DNA from: Acidobacteriota bacterium | Lineage (GTDB): Bacteria; Acidobacteriota; Terriglobia; Bryobacterales; Bryobacteraceae | Reading direction: 5' to 3' | Length of the DNA stretch: 41,419 bases | Assembly: GCA_003223115.1 (NCBI GenBank) | Contig: QHXW01000362.1 | Location: 1-41,419, forward strand | Shown here: positions 16,681 through 25,067 of the stretch, in pieces | Numbering within the stretch: position 1 is the first letter of the stretch | How the letters are laid out: the number at the start of each line of letters is the position of its first letter | Notes under the pieces: generated by a model | The model's input: the letters and a program-made list of their open reading frames with translations, nothing else | Databases searched by the model: none | What the model was told of the DNA's origin: nothing | Program-made: the position numbers and the translations under genes

Positions 16681-16927
16681 GTCAGTCCCTCGAGGGAAGG
16701 TAAGCCTAGATTGTATCGAACAATGCGGGCCGTGGGGTCAGCCGCGGCGCAATGGGAGCGGCCGGCTGGTGGCGTAGGCGCCGCGCGCCTGTTTGTTTAC
16801 GCAGCGGCGGCGTTTTGCAAATTGTAGCACAGCGGCTGCGCTGGCTTTGCGCAGACCTGCGGACGCTTTGCGCCACGAACGCCACCGGCACTAGTATCCG
16901 CAGCAGGCCCGCGCCTGCGCACCGTTG

Positions 16928-17737
16928 TCATGGAGCGGCGGGACTCAGGGGCCTACATCTGTATGTTGCAAATTGCGCGTCGCTTGAACCGGCAGAGCTT
17001 CCGTAGTTCCAGTCTATGGTCAACAATTCATAGCCATTCTCTTCAAGTAAGGTCATCATCTGTTTTGGAGTAGAACAACGAATCCGCTCAACCGTGCTCA
17101 TAGTTCTAAGTATTTTGAAGGATCGGTCTAATAGACGATAGTGCCGGCGAATTAAGTTTACAGCTGGATCTAGGCCTCCTTCGAGCATTTTCCATCGCTG
17201 CAGGATTCGACCATCAGCGATCGATCGGGTGTAATCCCAAATGGGCTCACCGTACCTTATCGTCGGATTCGGGATGAACGCGTCGATAACGCAATGTCCG
17301 TCACGGCAGATCTGTCGATGTATGTACGACAATAAGCCCCGCTGTTCTGATGGCTCTACAAAATAAGTAAAAAATGAGTAAGGAAGCAGAATCGTAGAAA
17401 ACTTTCCGCGTAATCCCCCCTGTCGAACGTCCATTTGTGCGATCTGTAGACGGCTCTGCTCGGAACGCGTGCAGGTCCGTTTACAGTTTTCCTGAAGCGC
17501 CGACAACATTCGGCCCGAAATGTCCACGGCTGTTACCGTCAGCCCGGCTCGTAACAATGGCAAAGTGACGCGTCCTGTCCCACAACCAAGTTCGAGGATT
17601 CGGCCTCGATTTTCGAGAGCCCGCTCCACGTAGTAGGACACATCAGCGAATCGCATGTTGCGGCCCATATCATCGTCATAAATGTCCGCAATTTGGTCGT
17701 AGCAGGTTCTACTGCAGGTCTCCGGCGATGTGCCCAT
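16928..17737 (-). CDS. Class I SAM-dependent methyltransferase
   Basis: A 269-residue protein from ATG 17737. Motif I is ELGCGTGRV (residues 49-57), motif II ends in VD72 (VTAVDISGRML), and DVRQGGLRGKFSTILLPYSFF (parts DVRQ, STILLPYS) gives motif III and beta4. It begins with YDQIADIYDDD, as many Methyltransf_25-type enzymes do. The start at 17737 has AAGGG 4 bases upstream and lies inside the end of the glycosyltransferase gene (29-base overlap), so it is coupled to it. The longer frame to 17875 is judged spurious. It likely methylates a sugar or glycan made by this cluster; that target is inferred from context. Confidence 0.85.
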   Translation of the reverse strand: MGTSPETCSRTCYDQIADIYDDDMGRNMRFADVSYYVERALENRGRILELGCGTGRVTLPLLRAGLTVTAVDISGRMLSALQENCKRTCTRSEQSRLQIAQMDVRQGGLRGKFSTILLPYSFFTYFVEPSEQRGLLSYIHRQICRDGHCVIDAFIPNPTIRYGEPIWDYTRSIADGRILQRWKMLEGGLDPAVNLIRRHYRLLDRSFKILRTMSTVERIRCSTPKQMMTLLEENGYELLTIDWNYGSSAGSSDAQFATYRCRPLSPAAP

Positions 17738-19946
17738 GCGTCCCTTTGTAAAATGTCTGCTGGCTAAGCTGATGGTTGTAAAAGTCACCTTGAATTCGGG
17801 CTGACTTAGCCCAACTGAGTTGGCAGTGGATCCAGGCGGCGGGCTTCTCGAGCTGTAGTCGTGCGGCTTCGTCACGCAAGAATAACTGAAGAAGCTCTAA
17901 GAAATTATCTACAGTTGTAACTTGTATTAAAGCAGGTAAATTAAGGTCAGCGAAGCCTCTGGCTCCCTGTTGCGTCGAGATACATAGGCGCCCGGACGCA
18001 ATAGACTCTATCAACTTGACACTGGAACCGCCAACCCCATACACAGGATTAATCGTCAACGCGCAGTTTTCGAGCCAGGCATACACATCGGTGATTGGAC
18101 CGTGCACTCGAACCCCAGTTTGATCAAAGCAATTCATTTGGGACGCCAACTCTGGAGCGCCCGGTCCTCCGAGTATGTCCAGATGCACGTCAGGCACCGC
18201 GTGAACTAGTTTCGGATAGACCTTCTCCAAGAACTCCTGTATACCCATAAAATTGGGCGGATATCGAAAAGGTCCCACAAAAAGGATACTGTGCTTGCCC
18301 AAAGATGGACCACAGACTCGGCTCCTCTCTTCGACACCATTCGGCACCACCCTGGTGCTCGGATGATTTACCAGTTCAGCATCCTCTCGAGTACATGTAA
18401 TTACGCCAGTAAAGCGGTTGACCAGCCGTCGCTCAAAACGATCCGCCACAACATCGCCGGACCCATCAAAGAGGACGTCATGCAAGGTGATGAACCACGG
18501 CGCTCCGTTGCGCTTAGCCTTAATCAGACCGGCCAGTTCAACATGCTCGAGCTGAACTATGTTCGGTCGATAACATGCCACAATTCTGTCAAGCTCGCAT
18601 TTCAATAAACTATGCGAGTGAACCTGGATCCGTGAGATGCGGTTTTGTGAGTCCTCACCCCGCTCCGCAGGTCGGCCTCCAACCAGGTGAACTGCGACTG
18701 GACCCTTGAAATCACGCACCGCATCGTTGGCGTACAGCGCGTCCTCATCTCCGAGAAAGATAATCTCGTGCTCTAACGCCAAATGTTGGATCAGTCCGGT
18801 TATACGCTTCGCGCCGCCATGGAGCGGTGGACAGACTGCGTAAGGAGCGACAATCAAAAGTCTCGGTCGCACGGTCGGCTCAGCAATGGGCCGTAGATAA
18901 AATTTCTTTCTGAGGTACTGCAATGATGCAGGCCGCTGAGGCGCCCGAGCGTCCCGACAGAGCGCACAAAGCACGGACATTGCAAACCGGACAGAGCAGA
19001 GCCCAACCTGACTCTGGCGAACCTGTGTACCCACCTGCTGAATCAGCAGCCTGGGTTCGGTATGTGTGAGATCATTGCGCAGGTCACAGACCAATGCGTT
19101 TCTCCGAAAGATTCGGTCGATCTCTGCGATCTCATAAAGCTGTACAACTGTTGCGCGATGGATGTGTGTCGCCCTCGAACGAGGGCAGAATAGTACTTCA
19201 TACCCAAGGCGCCAGGCACGTACACCCCATTCCACATCTTCCCAGTAACAAGGGTGATAGGGATCGGACCGATTCATCACAAGTAAGAGAAGCTGACGAC
19301 GGTAAAGAGAACTCCCGCCACCCGCATACAAATGACCTCGAACCGTTTCCGAATCTTCAGGGCGAACATCAACAGCTTCGACGCCGCCAGGAGTGATCCG
19401 AAAATCTGTCCATCCTGTTTCTTCCCGCCGGCGCGTCGAATCGGCAAAAAAGATTTGCGTTGCGATTGCAAAAACATGCGCTGCGCGCCATTTGACAACC
19501 TCTTGCAGTGCATCGGCGTCCAAAGTCATGTCACTGTTCAACAGATAGACCCAATCAAATGTTGCCGAGCGAACCCCCATTGACACTGCACCGCCAAAAC
19601 CGAGTGGCTTCGTGTTGTGAAGCCATTTGACATTCCGAAATTGATCCTTGCAGCCGGCATACTTGTCTAATGAAGTTCCGTTGACTACTACGATCACTTC
19701 AACGGGCTCCGAGATCTTATCCGCTGCCCGGTATGTGGCCGCTAAACATGCCCCTAGTAAGTGCGGAGTGCAACATTCCGGAATCACGACGCTTATCCCG
19801 GGTCGCCATTTGCCAGCGTGTGTTTGCTTTTTGGGAAAGCGAGTCAAAACACGAGTAATCAGCCGCCCCAAAACGAGCGCACCTAACAATGGCAGAAATC
19901 GCAAGAGCGATACAGTCTCTGGGTTATTAGGGTCTTTATGTTTCAC
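17709..19946 (-). CDS. Bifunctional glycosyltransferase: GT2 domain fused to GT4-like domain
   Basis: A 745-residue protein with two GT domains. Residues ~50-300 are a GT2 (GT-A) domain: ISVVIPECC, EVIVVVNGT, NSDMTLD (DxD-like, D139), then the acceptor-side motif CYWEDVEWGVRAW and ATHIHRA. Residues ~370-740 form a GT-B domain of the GT4 type: LLIVAPYAVCPPLHGGAKR, PWFITLHDVLF, ILFVGPFRYPPNFMG, and GVGGSSVKLIESIASG (donor-binding region, with E in LIES). A ~65-residue linker with RKKFYLRP joins them. A hydrophobic N-terminal segment (LLRFLPLLGALVLG) may tether it to the membrane. The TGA/ATG with the radical SAM gene overlap by 4 bases. Two sugars may be added in sequence by one polypeptide; the identity of both is unknown. 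Confidence 0.88.
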   Translation of the reverse strand: MKHKDPNNPETVSLLRFLPLLGALVLGRLITRVLTRFPKKQTHAGKWRPGISVVIPECCTPHLLGACLAATYRAADKISEPVEVIVVVNGTSLDKYAGCKDQFRNVKWLHNTKPLGFGGAVSMGVRSATFDWVYLLNSDMTLDADALQEVVKWRAAHVFAIATQIFFADSTRRREETGWTDFRITPGGVEAVDVRPEDSETVRGHLYAGGGSSLYRRQLLLLVMNRSDPYHPCYWEDVEWGVRAWRLGYEVLFCPRSRATHIHRATVVQLYEIAEIDRIFRRNALVCDLRNDLTHTEPRLLIQQVGTQVRQSQVGLCSVRFAMSVLCALCRDARAPQRPASLQYLRKKFYLRPIAEPTVRPRLLIVAPYAVCPPLHGGAKRITGLIQHLALEHEIIFLGDEDALYANDAVRDFKGPVAVHLVGGRPAERGEDSQNRISRIQVHSHSLLKCELDRIVACYRPNIVQLEHVELAGLIKAKRNGAPWFITLHDVLFDGSGDVVADRFERRLVNRFTGVITCTREDAELVNHPSTRVVPNGVEERSRVCGPSLGKHSILFVGPFRYPPNFMGIQEFLEKVYPKLVHAVPDVHLDILGGPGAPELASQMNCFDQTGVRVHGPITDVYAWLENCALTINPVYGVGGSSVKLIESIASGRLCISTQQGARGFADLNLPALIQVTTVDNFLELLQLFLRDEAARLQLEKPAAWIHCQLSWAKSARIQGDFYNHQLSQQTFYKGTHGHIAGDLQ

Positions 19947-21391
19947 TTCACTTCGATGTGAGACAGCGCAAAACTTAGCTCGCGGACATCATCAAAACCG
20001 TAAGCGCTGGGCCGGTACGGACGATCTGTTGCGAACCGTATATAGAAGAGTGGTGCTGTCTCAGGTAAGCGCACTGACAGCTCAAAGCCCCGCTGCTCGC
20101 TGCTATGATTTGCAATGGTCGCGACCGTTCTATCGTTGCACCAAATGGACAACCTGACGCCATCTGAATCAGGGAAAGAAGGAAGGATACCCTTGATATA
20201 TAAATGCCGTTTGCCGGTTCCTCCGGCCAGCACAGCGGCACTGCGCTGCTTACTCCAGAGAATTTCGCCTTCCGTCTGATACCAACCTCCGAGTAGCTGC
20301 GAATTGTTGCCATCCTTCGCAGAAATACTCGATGCAAGGGCCGAAGGGTAATACGCCAATTTATAAGGACATGTCTGACATGGCGTGATTTGACCTACTT
20401 GATAACGATCTCGAAAGGTCTGGTACGCTTCACCATGCCAGATCGACGCCAACGGCTGCATATTCAGATTTCCGAGCACCATTTGGTCCTGCACTTCGCA
20501 CGGCACCACGTCTCCGTTCGCCAAAATGTGTACTGTTTCCCAAGGATTCTGGTCGCATGTGGAAATCCATGCTCCGTTCGGCAGCGGTCCCGTATGGCGC
20601 CGCGGACGGCTGTCCAAAGGACAGTCCGGTTGCAACTCCGCAGTCGAACTGCTGATCTCCACGCCCGGGAAATTTCGGACTGCCTCCCGTATAGCGTCTG
20701 CTAAATCGCGTTTAAATGTGGGCTGCAGCCGATTCCCTACCAGCTCCAGTCCGAATTGCGCGGGAATGCCAGCTCGACGGATCACTGGATGCACTGAGAT
20801 ATTCTTGATTCCTAAGGTTTGAGCGTACTCCGCCACTGAGTTCAGCTGTCCGAGGTTCTCATGCATGGCAACAAATGCGAAATCCGCAATTGGTTTCTGA
20901 ACGCGAAGTCGGCGCTGGCACTCAATGAGTGTCCTCAGCTTGGCCCGCATGACCTCGAGACTACTGAAACGATAGACGCGCGAAAACTGCTCGTCATCCA
21001 TGGTATGAAGTGAAACCGTAAGGCGATCCAGGCCGCTCGTGACTAATGTGGGGATTCGCTCCTCTGGATACGAAGCCAATGCCGTCACGAGTTCCGTAAA
21101 TGCTCCTGTCTGATGCGCAAGCCGAATTGCGTCTAAGAGAGAGGGGTGAGATGTGGACTCTCCGGAGTAATTTAACCTGATTATTTCGGGCTGGCGAAGT
21201 TGATCGATAATAGAAGAATATAAAGAGAAATTCATGTGTTCGCCAGATCCTCGTACAGTCTTCCGTGAGCAGAATATGCAATCGAATGGACACTTTGATG
21301 TCAGCTCGATCCAAACGATCTTGGGCGCATCAGTAGTCAACATTTCGCTGGGACGATGAGATCGCGCCGTCTCCAACGTGGGTTTCGTCAT
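19943..21391 (-). CDS. Radical SAM/SPASM protein with C-terminal beta-sandwich domain
   Basis: A 482-residue protein. The radical SAM cluster ligands are C34, C38 and C41 (CPFDCIFC), followed by LNYSGEST (the GGE-like SAM site). A SPASM/Twitch region carries C279, C298 (ANGDVVPCEV, then LGNLN and IWHG) and C338/C341 (PCQTCPYK), so one or two auxiliary Fe-S clusters are expected. Residues ~365-482 form a separate beta-rich domain (GWYQTEGEILWSKQRSA, then RHLYIKG and FELSVRLPE) resembling one attached to bacterial glycosyltransferases and polysaccharide-cluster proteins. It lies 3 bases after the toroid gene and overlaps the GT fusion by 4 bases. The likely job is radical modification of a sugar, lipid-linked glycan or small peptide; substrate unknown. 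Confidence 0.88.
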   Translation of the reverse strand: MTKPTLETARSHRPSEMLTTDAPKIVWIELTSKCPFDCIFCSRKTVRGSGEHMNFSLYSSIIDQLRQPEIIRLNYSGESTSHPSLLDAIRLAHQTGAFTELVTALASYPEERIPTLVTSGLDRLTVSLHTMDDEQFSRVYRFSSLEVMRAKLRTLIECQRRLRVQKPIADFAFVAMHENLGQLNSVAEYAQTLGIKNISVHPVIRRAGIPAQFGLELVGNRLQPTFKRDLADAIREAVRNFPGVEISSSTAELQPDCPLDSRPRRHTGPLPNGAWISTCDQNPWETVHILANGDVVPCEVQDQMVLGNLNMQPLASIWHGEAYQTFRDRYQVGQITPCQTCPYKLAYYPSALASSISAKDGNNSQLLGGWYQTEGEILWSKQRSAAVLAGGTGKRHLYIKGILPSFPDSDGVRLSIWCNDRTVATIANHSSEQRGFELSVRLPETAPLFYIRFATDRPYRPSAYGFDDVRELSFALSHIEVK

Positions 21392-21394
21392 GGA

Positions 21395-22525
21395 TCACAC
21401 CAGAAATCGAATCATCTTAGGGTCAAAAGAGTCATCTAATCGCTGATAGAGTCGTAATGCCTGTACGGCAAACATCGTACTCCAAGTGTTCGCGTGTAGC
21501 AGGTGGCCCTGTGAGTCTCGGTGGAAATACACAGCGCCGTCGCCACAACAACTGATCAGAGAATTGGCTAGCGTTTTCTCAAGACGTGTCACGCCTCCCA
21601 CGTAAGCTACCTCATGTAAAAGGCAAGCCACTCGCAAACTCTGTGCGACGACATCCGACCGATGTTGAACACCCTTGCGGAAAAATTTCGCAACGGCTCG
21701 ATCATCGAAGATAGAAGCCAATACGCTGCCGGCGTGCTGTTGTAATTTCGAATCCTGTAAGTGAATACCAAGCAAGAGGAGACCCTCGATGAAATATAGG
21801 GTTGGATGCAGGTCTTTGAAACTGAATGTCGTGGGCGCATACGACCTCTACCGGCCAACAATTTCTTCAGCAGCAGTCTGAAGCCGGCTCGGCACAATCC
21901 CGGAAAGTTCCAGAATCGGAACCGCCGCTTTTAGTTGATAGGGCCCGCTCTTGACTGACCAGGTTTCCGGCTGTGGGCCATCAGTGATTGCGACACAAGC
22001 CTTCAGCAAGCCGTCCGTGTCCACGAAGTCCAACAAGTGTGCGCAGAGGCATGCTCGAAGAGACTGGAATGTTCGCGTATCGATACAATCAGCTACGCAT
22101 ACCAACCCCCTGAGCATCATTGCCAAATCAAACGAAAACCGAAACCTATTGCGCCAGTCTCTTTGATTGCATCCATCGAGATATAAACGCGTGTAGGGGT
22201 AGGCGCTGGAGTTCCAGTTTCGCTCGAGCCATCGAACTGCCGACCGAATACGGGGTATCACTCGGCTTTCTTCAAAGCCGAAAGCCCGTAAGTAGGCCAG
22301 AAAAATAAGATAGTAGCCCGTGATTTCCGGATATATGAACCTCGTGTCTTGAAAAGAGTCACTCCAGCCAATCACGCCTCCGGTATGGCGTCCTTTTCGC
22401 ATTTGTACGTCCCCGGATAGGAGCCACTCTATCATCCGATCCACGATCGCTGGATCACGACTAGCGGACCTGGGAGTAACTCCCAACGTGATCGGCGAAT
22501 GCATGCGGCTTAAGGGAGTACGCAT
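21395..22525 (-). pseudogene. Alpha/alpha-toroid (prenyltransferase/squalene-cyclase-like fold) protein, split by in-frame TAG
   Basis: Two open segments, 22525-21848 and the part ending at 21395, lie in the same frame and are separated only by TAG 21850-21848; coding continues at once with YAPTTFSFKDLHPTLYFIEG. The joined ~376 residues show alpha/alpha-toroid features: VIGWSD, YPEITGYYLIFLAYL, WSVKSGPYQLKAAVPILEL and DGAVYFHRDSQG, then TWSTMFAVQALRLY. Such toroids occur in terpene cyclases, prenyltransferases and polysaccharide-acting enzymes; here polysaccharide context makes the last likely. The N terminus may also be shifted: an ATG at 22559 opens MNSSVTAAITYYAYSLKPHA in another frame, which looks more protein-like than MRTPLSRMHSP. 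TAG is used as a normal stop elsewhere here, so recoding is unlikely; a nonsense mutation or sequence error is favoured. Confidence 0.75.
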
Positions 22526-22590
22526 AGTACGTAATCGCAGCGGTCACACTCGAGTTCATATTTTACGACAGTGGCCGGCTTCAGACTGGA

Positions 22591-23733
22591 TCAGGAACGC
22601 TCTTCGTTGAAGAAGGAAAGAATCGCTCGGGAGATCCGCTCGCTCGCGCGTCCATCGCCATACGGGTTGTGAGCACACGACATTTGCTGATATGCCGCGG
22701 GGGAGTCAAGCAGGCCGTGAGCCTCTCGCAAGATGCAATCCACATCGGTTCCTACCAGACGTACGGTCCCGGCGTCGACGGCTTCCGAGCGTTCCGTTTT
22801 GTCACGCAAAACCAGCACGGGTTTGCCAAGAGCAGGTGCTTCCTCCTGAATGCCCCCAGAATCACTCATAACAAAAAAGGCGCGACGCATGAGGTCAATG
22901 AACGGCACGTACTCCAGCGGCTCTGCCAGCAGGATATTGGGGCGGTTGGAGAGGTGACGACAGACCGGCTTATGTGCGTTGGGGTTGGGATGAACCGGGA
23001 ATACGATCTGAATGTCGTCACGTTCGGCGAGCCGGGACAGAGCCGCACAAATTCGCTCGAACCCCTCGCCAAAGCTTTCCCGCCGATGCGCCGTAACAAC
23101 GATCAATTTCTTGGAATCATCAAGCCAGGTCCCGAGCGCATTCTCGCCGTCAGCGGTCCAGCGACCCTGCTCGAGCCCGTTGCGCACGTAGAGCACTGCG
23201 TCGATGCCCGAATTTCCTGTCACGGCGATTTTTCGGGAGTCAACGCCTTCAGCACACAGGTTACGGGCGGCTTCTTGCGTTGCGGCGAAGTGCAGGGAGG
23301 CGAGCCGCGTGGTCACTACGCGATTCATTTCCTCGGGGAAGGGCTGGCGAAGATCGCCAGTTCGCAACCCCGCTTCGACATGCCCCACTGGCACGTTTTC
23401 ATAAAAGGCGCCCAGCGCGCCGCATACAGTTGTCGTCGTGTCCCCCTGTACCAGCACCAATTGCGGTCTCTCGGAATTCAGCACGTCTTCAAGTGCGGCA
23501 AGAATGCGCGCGCTCGATTGGAGCAGACTTTGGCCTGACCGCATGAGGTCAAGATCGTAGTTGGGACGAATGTCGAATGTGGTCAAAACCTGGTCGAGAA
23601 GACGCCGGTGCTGGGCGGTAACGGCCACGCGGACCGAGAATTCGGACGGCCGGGATCGCATGTGCAGCACAACAGGGCTAAGCTTGATGGCCTCCGGCCG
23701 GGTACCGAACAGAAACAGGATCTTTAGCGGCAT
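22591..23733 (-). CDS. wecB: UDP-N-acetylglucosamine 2-epimerase (non-hydrolysing)
   Basis: A 380-residue GT-B-fold enzyme that converts UDP-GlcNAc to UDP-ManNAc. All landmarks are present: LFGTRPEAIKLSPV at the N terminus, VQGDTTTT, HVEAGLRTGD, FPEEMNR, TAHRRESFGEGF and SDSGGIQEEAPALGKPVL. Length is normal for the family. It is the first gene of the five-gene minus-strand glycan island; 31-65 bases separate it from the toroid gene, depending on that gene's start. It should feed ManNAc (or a derived uronic acid) to the glycan made by the downstream transferases. Confidence 0.96.
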   Translation of the reverse strand: MPLKILFLFGTRPEAIKLSPVVLHMRSRPSEFSVRVAVTAQHRRLLDQVLTTFDIRPNYDLDLMRSGQSLLQSSARILAALEDVLNSERPQLVLVQGDTTTTVCGALGAFYENVPVGHVEAGLRTGDLRQPFPEEMNRVVTTRLASLHFAATQEAARNLCAEGVDSRKIAVTGNSGIDAVLYVRNGLEQGRWTADGENALGTWLDDSKKLIVVTAHRRESFGEGFERICAALSRLAERDDIQIVFPVHPNPNAHKPVCRHLSNRPNILLAEPLEYVPFIDLMRRAFFVMSDSGGIQEEAPALGKPVLVLRDKTERSEAVDAGTVRLVGTDVDCILREAHGLLDSPAAYQQMSCAHNPYGDGRASERISRAILSFFNEERS

Positions 23734-23780
23734 GGCTTTTACTAGAATTATGTCGAATCATCAACTGCGCGCCGATGCCA

Positions 23781-24938
23781 TTACACGCAATAGTCCAGCG
23801 CCGCGCGCACCAGGATTTCCGCCAGACGCGTCACCGATTCGATGTCCACCCACTCTTCGGCCGCGTGCGCGCCCGCCCCAGCCGGTCCGATGACAACTGT
23901 CTCGACGTCCGCCGCGGAGAGGAGCGCCGAATCCATCCATGGCGTATCGCCGAAACGTCTGACTTTTCTTCCGAGCACCTGATTGGCCGCGCGCTCCACA
24001 ACCTGTACGATGCGCGCATCCGGCGAAACTTCGAAAGCCTGCCGCGTGAAAAACGGCCGAACGGTCGCGTGAAACGTCGGGTCAGCGGCAGCCAGACGAT
24101 CCGCGATTTCCTGGATCTCGCGAACGGCCTGCGCCGCCGTTTCACCCGGCACACTGCGCCGCTCGATCTGAAGCTTGCAACTCGCCGCGTACGTGCTCAG
24201 CCCCGTGCCGCCCGAAATCGTGGCTGCGTGCAGAGACGGAGGGCCGACCAGTAGATGCCCCGGACGCGCCCGCAGTTCACGCTCCACTTTCTCGAGTTCG
24301 TTCAGAAACCGGCCCATGCGTATGTTGGCGTCCACACCTTCGGCGAATTTGCTGCCATGCGCGGCTCGGCCTTCCGTTTCCACCTCGATCCACAGATAAC
24401 CTTTGTGAGCCAGGCAGAGATCGAGCGCCGTGGGTTCGGTGACAATCGCCCCATCGACTCTGATTTCCCGGATCACCGCCTCGGTGCCGATGCTGCCATA
24501 TTCTTCGTCGGCCACCGCGGTCACTGCGATCGCGCCAGCCGAGAGTCCGCTGCTGTCCGTCAGTGCTTTCGCAGCCGTCATGCAAGCGGCCAGGCTTCCT
24601 TTCATGTCGTAAGCACCGCGGCCGTAGAGTTTTCCATCGCGCATCGCACCCGAGAAAGGATCGCTCATTCCGTCGATGCCCACGGTATCGTAGTGCGCAT
24701 TGAGCATGAGCGAGCGCCCATGATGTTTGCCTCTGAGGACTCCTACGATGCTCGGCCGGCCGCGCTGCGGTTCCACTACAGTGACGTCCAGCCCGATGTT
24801 GCGCAACGAGCCGGCTACGTATCTCCCGATCTCCGCCTCGCCTGGCGCGCCAGGCACCAGCGTCGGATTAATGGAGTTGATGCGAACCAGTTCGGTCAGC
24901 GTTTTGAGGAGATAATCGCGATCGATCTCGATGCTCAA
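23781..24938 (-). CDS. M20 family metallopeptidase (ArgE/DapE/CPG2-like)
   Basis: About 385 residues from TTG 24938. Zinc ligands of the M20 fold are visible: LNAHYDTV (His and Asp), GAYDMKGSLA (bridging Asp), ADEEYGSIG (catalytic and ligand Glu), TEPTALDL and, near the end, GAGAHAAEEWV (last His). The dimerisation lid lies between. The family covers acetylornithine deacetylase, succinyl-diaminopimelate desuccinylase and glutamate carboxypeptidase; the substrate cannot be decided. The frame is open up to ATG 25022, but that N terminus (SLFHQISGKCATCG) would be encoded by an intergenic repeat, so the TTG before SIEIDRDYLLKTL is preferred. It has no clear ribosome site. Confidence 0.88.
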   Translation of the reverse strand: MSIEIDRDYLLKTLTELVRINSINPTLVPGAPGEAEIGRYVAGSLRNIGLDVTVVEPQRGRPSIVGVLRGKHHGRSLMLNAHYDTVGIDGMSDPFSGAMRDGKLYGRGAYDMKGSLAACMTAAKALTDSSGLSAGAIAVTAVADEEYGSIGTEAVIREIRVDGAIVTEPTALDLCLAHKGYLWIEVETEGRAAHGSKFAEGVDANIRMGRFLNELEKVERELRARPGHLLVGPPSLHAATISGGTGLSTYAASCKLQIERRSVPGETAAQAVREIQEIADRLAAADPTFHATVRPFFTRQAFEVSPDARIVQVVERAANQVLGRKVRRFGDTPWMDSALLSAADVETVVIGPAGAGAHAAEEWVDIESVTRLAEILVRAALDYCV

Positions 24939-24988
24939 AGGAGGTGTGATTGTAACACCACATGTGGCGCATTTGCCGCTGATTTGAT

Positions 24989-25067
24989 GGAATAGGCTTC
25001 GCCATTCGAGTGGAATAAGCATTCCTGCCTGTAGTGGGACAGGCGTCTATCCGGGCTTTCGCCTGTC
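24989..25067. repeat. Intergenic repeat element, copy 1, with hairpin
   Basis: Contains GAATAGGCTTCG (24990-25001), GCATTCCTGCCT (25019-25030) and an inverted repeat GACAGGCG (25038-25045) / CGCCTGTC (25060-25067) with a 14-base loop. The same modules recur at 40211-40298, and the 12-mer GCATTCCTGCCT recurs at 41330-41341. It resembles a REP/BIME-type interspersed element. It lies in front of the M20 peptidase gene and overlaps the implausible long start of that gene. Confidence 0.65.

Noticed and set aside
16776-16799. Hairpin AGGCGC-CGC-GCGCCT followed by GTTTGTTT, terminator-like on the plus strand
   Set aside because: No plus-strand gene lies upstream of it, and for the minus-strand methyltransferase the T-rich side is on the wrong end.
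24937-24964. AAAGGAGGTG on the plus strand followed by ATG, a seemingly perfect ribosome site
   Set aside because: The ATG opens only six codons before TGA, and the site lies over the start of the minus-strand M20 gene; taken as chance complementarity.
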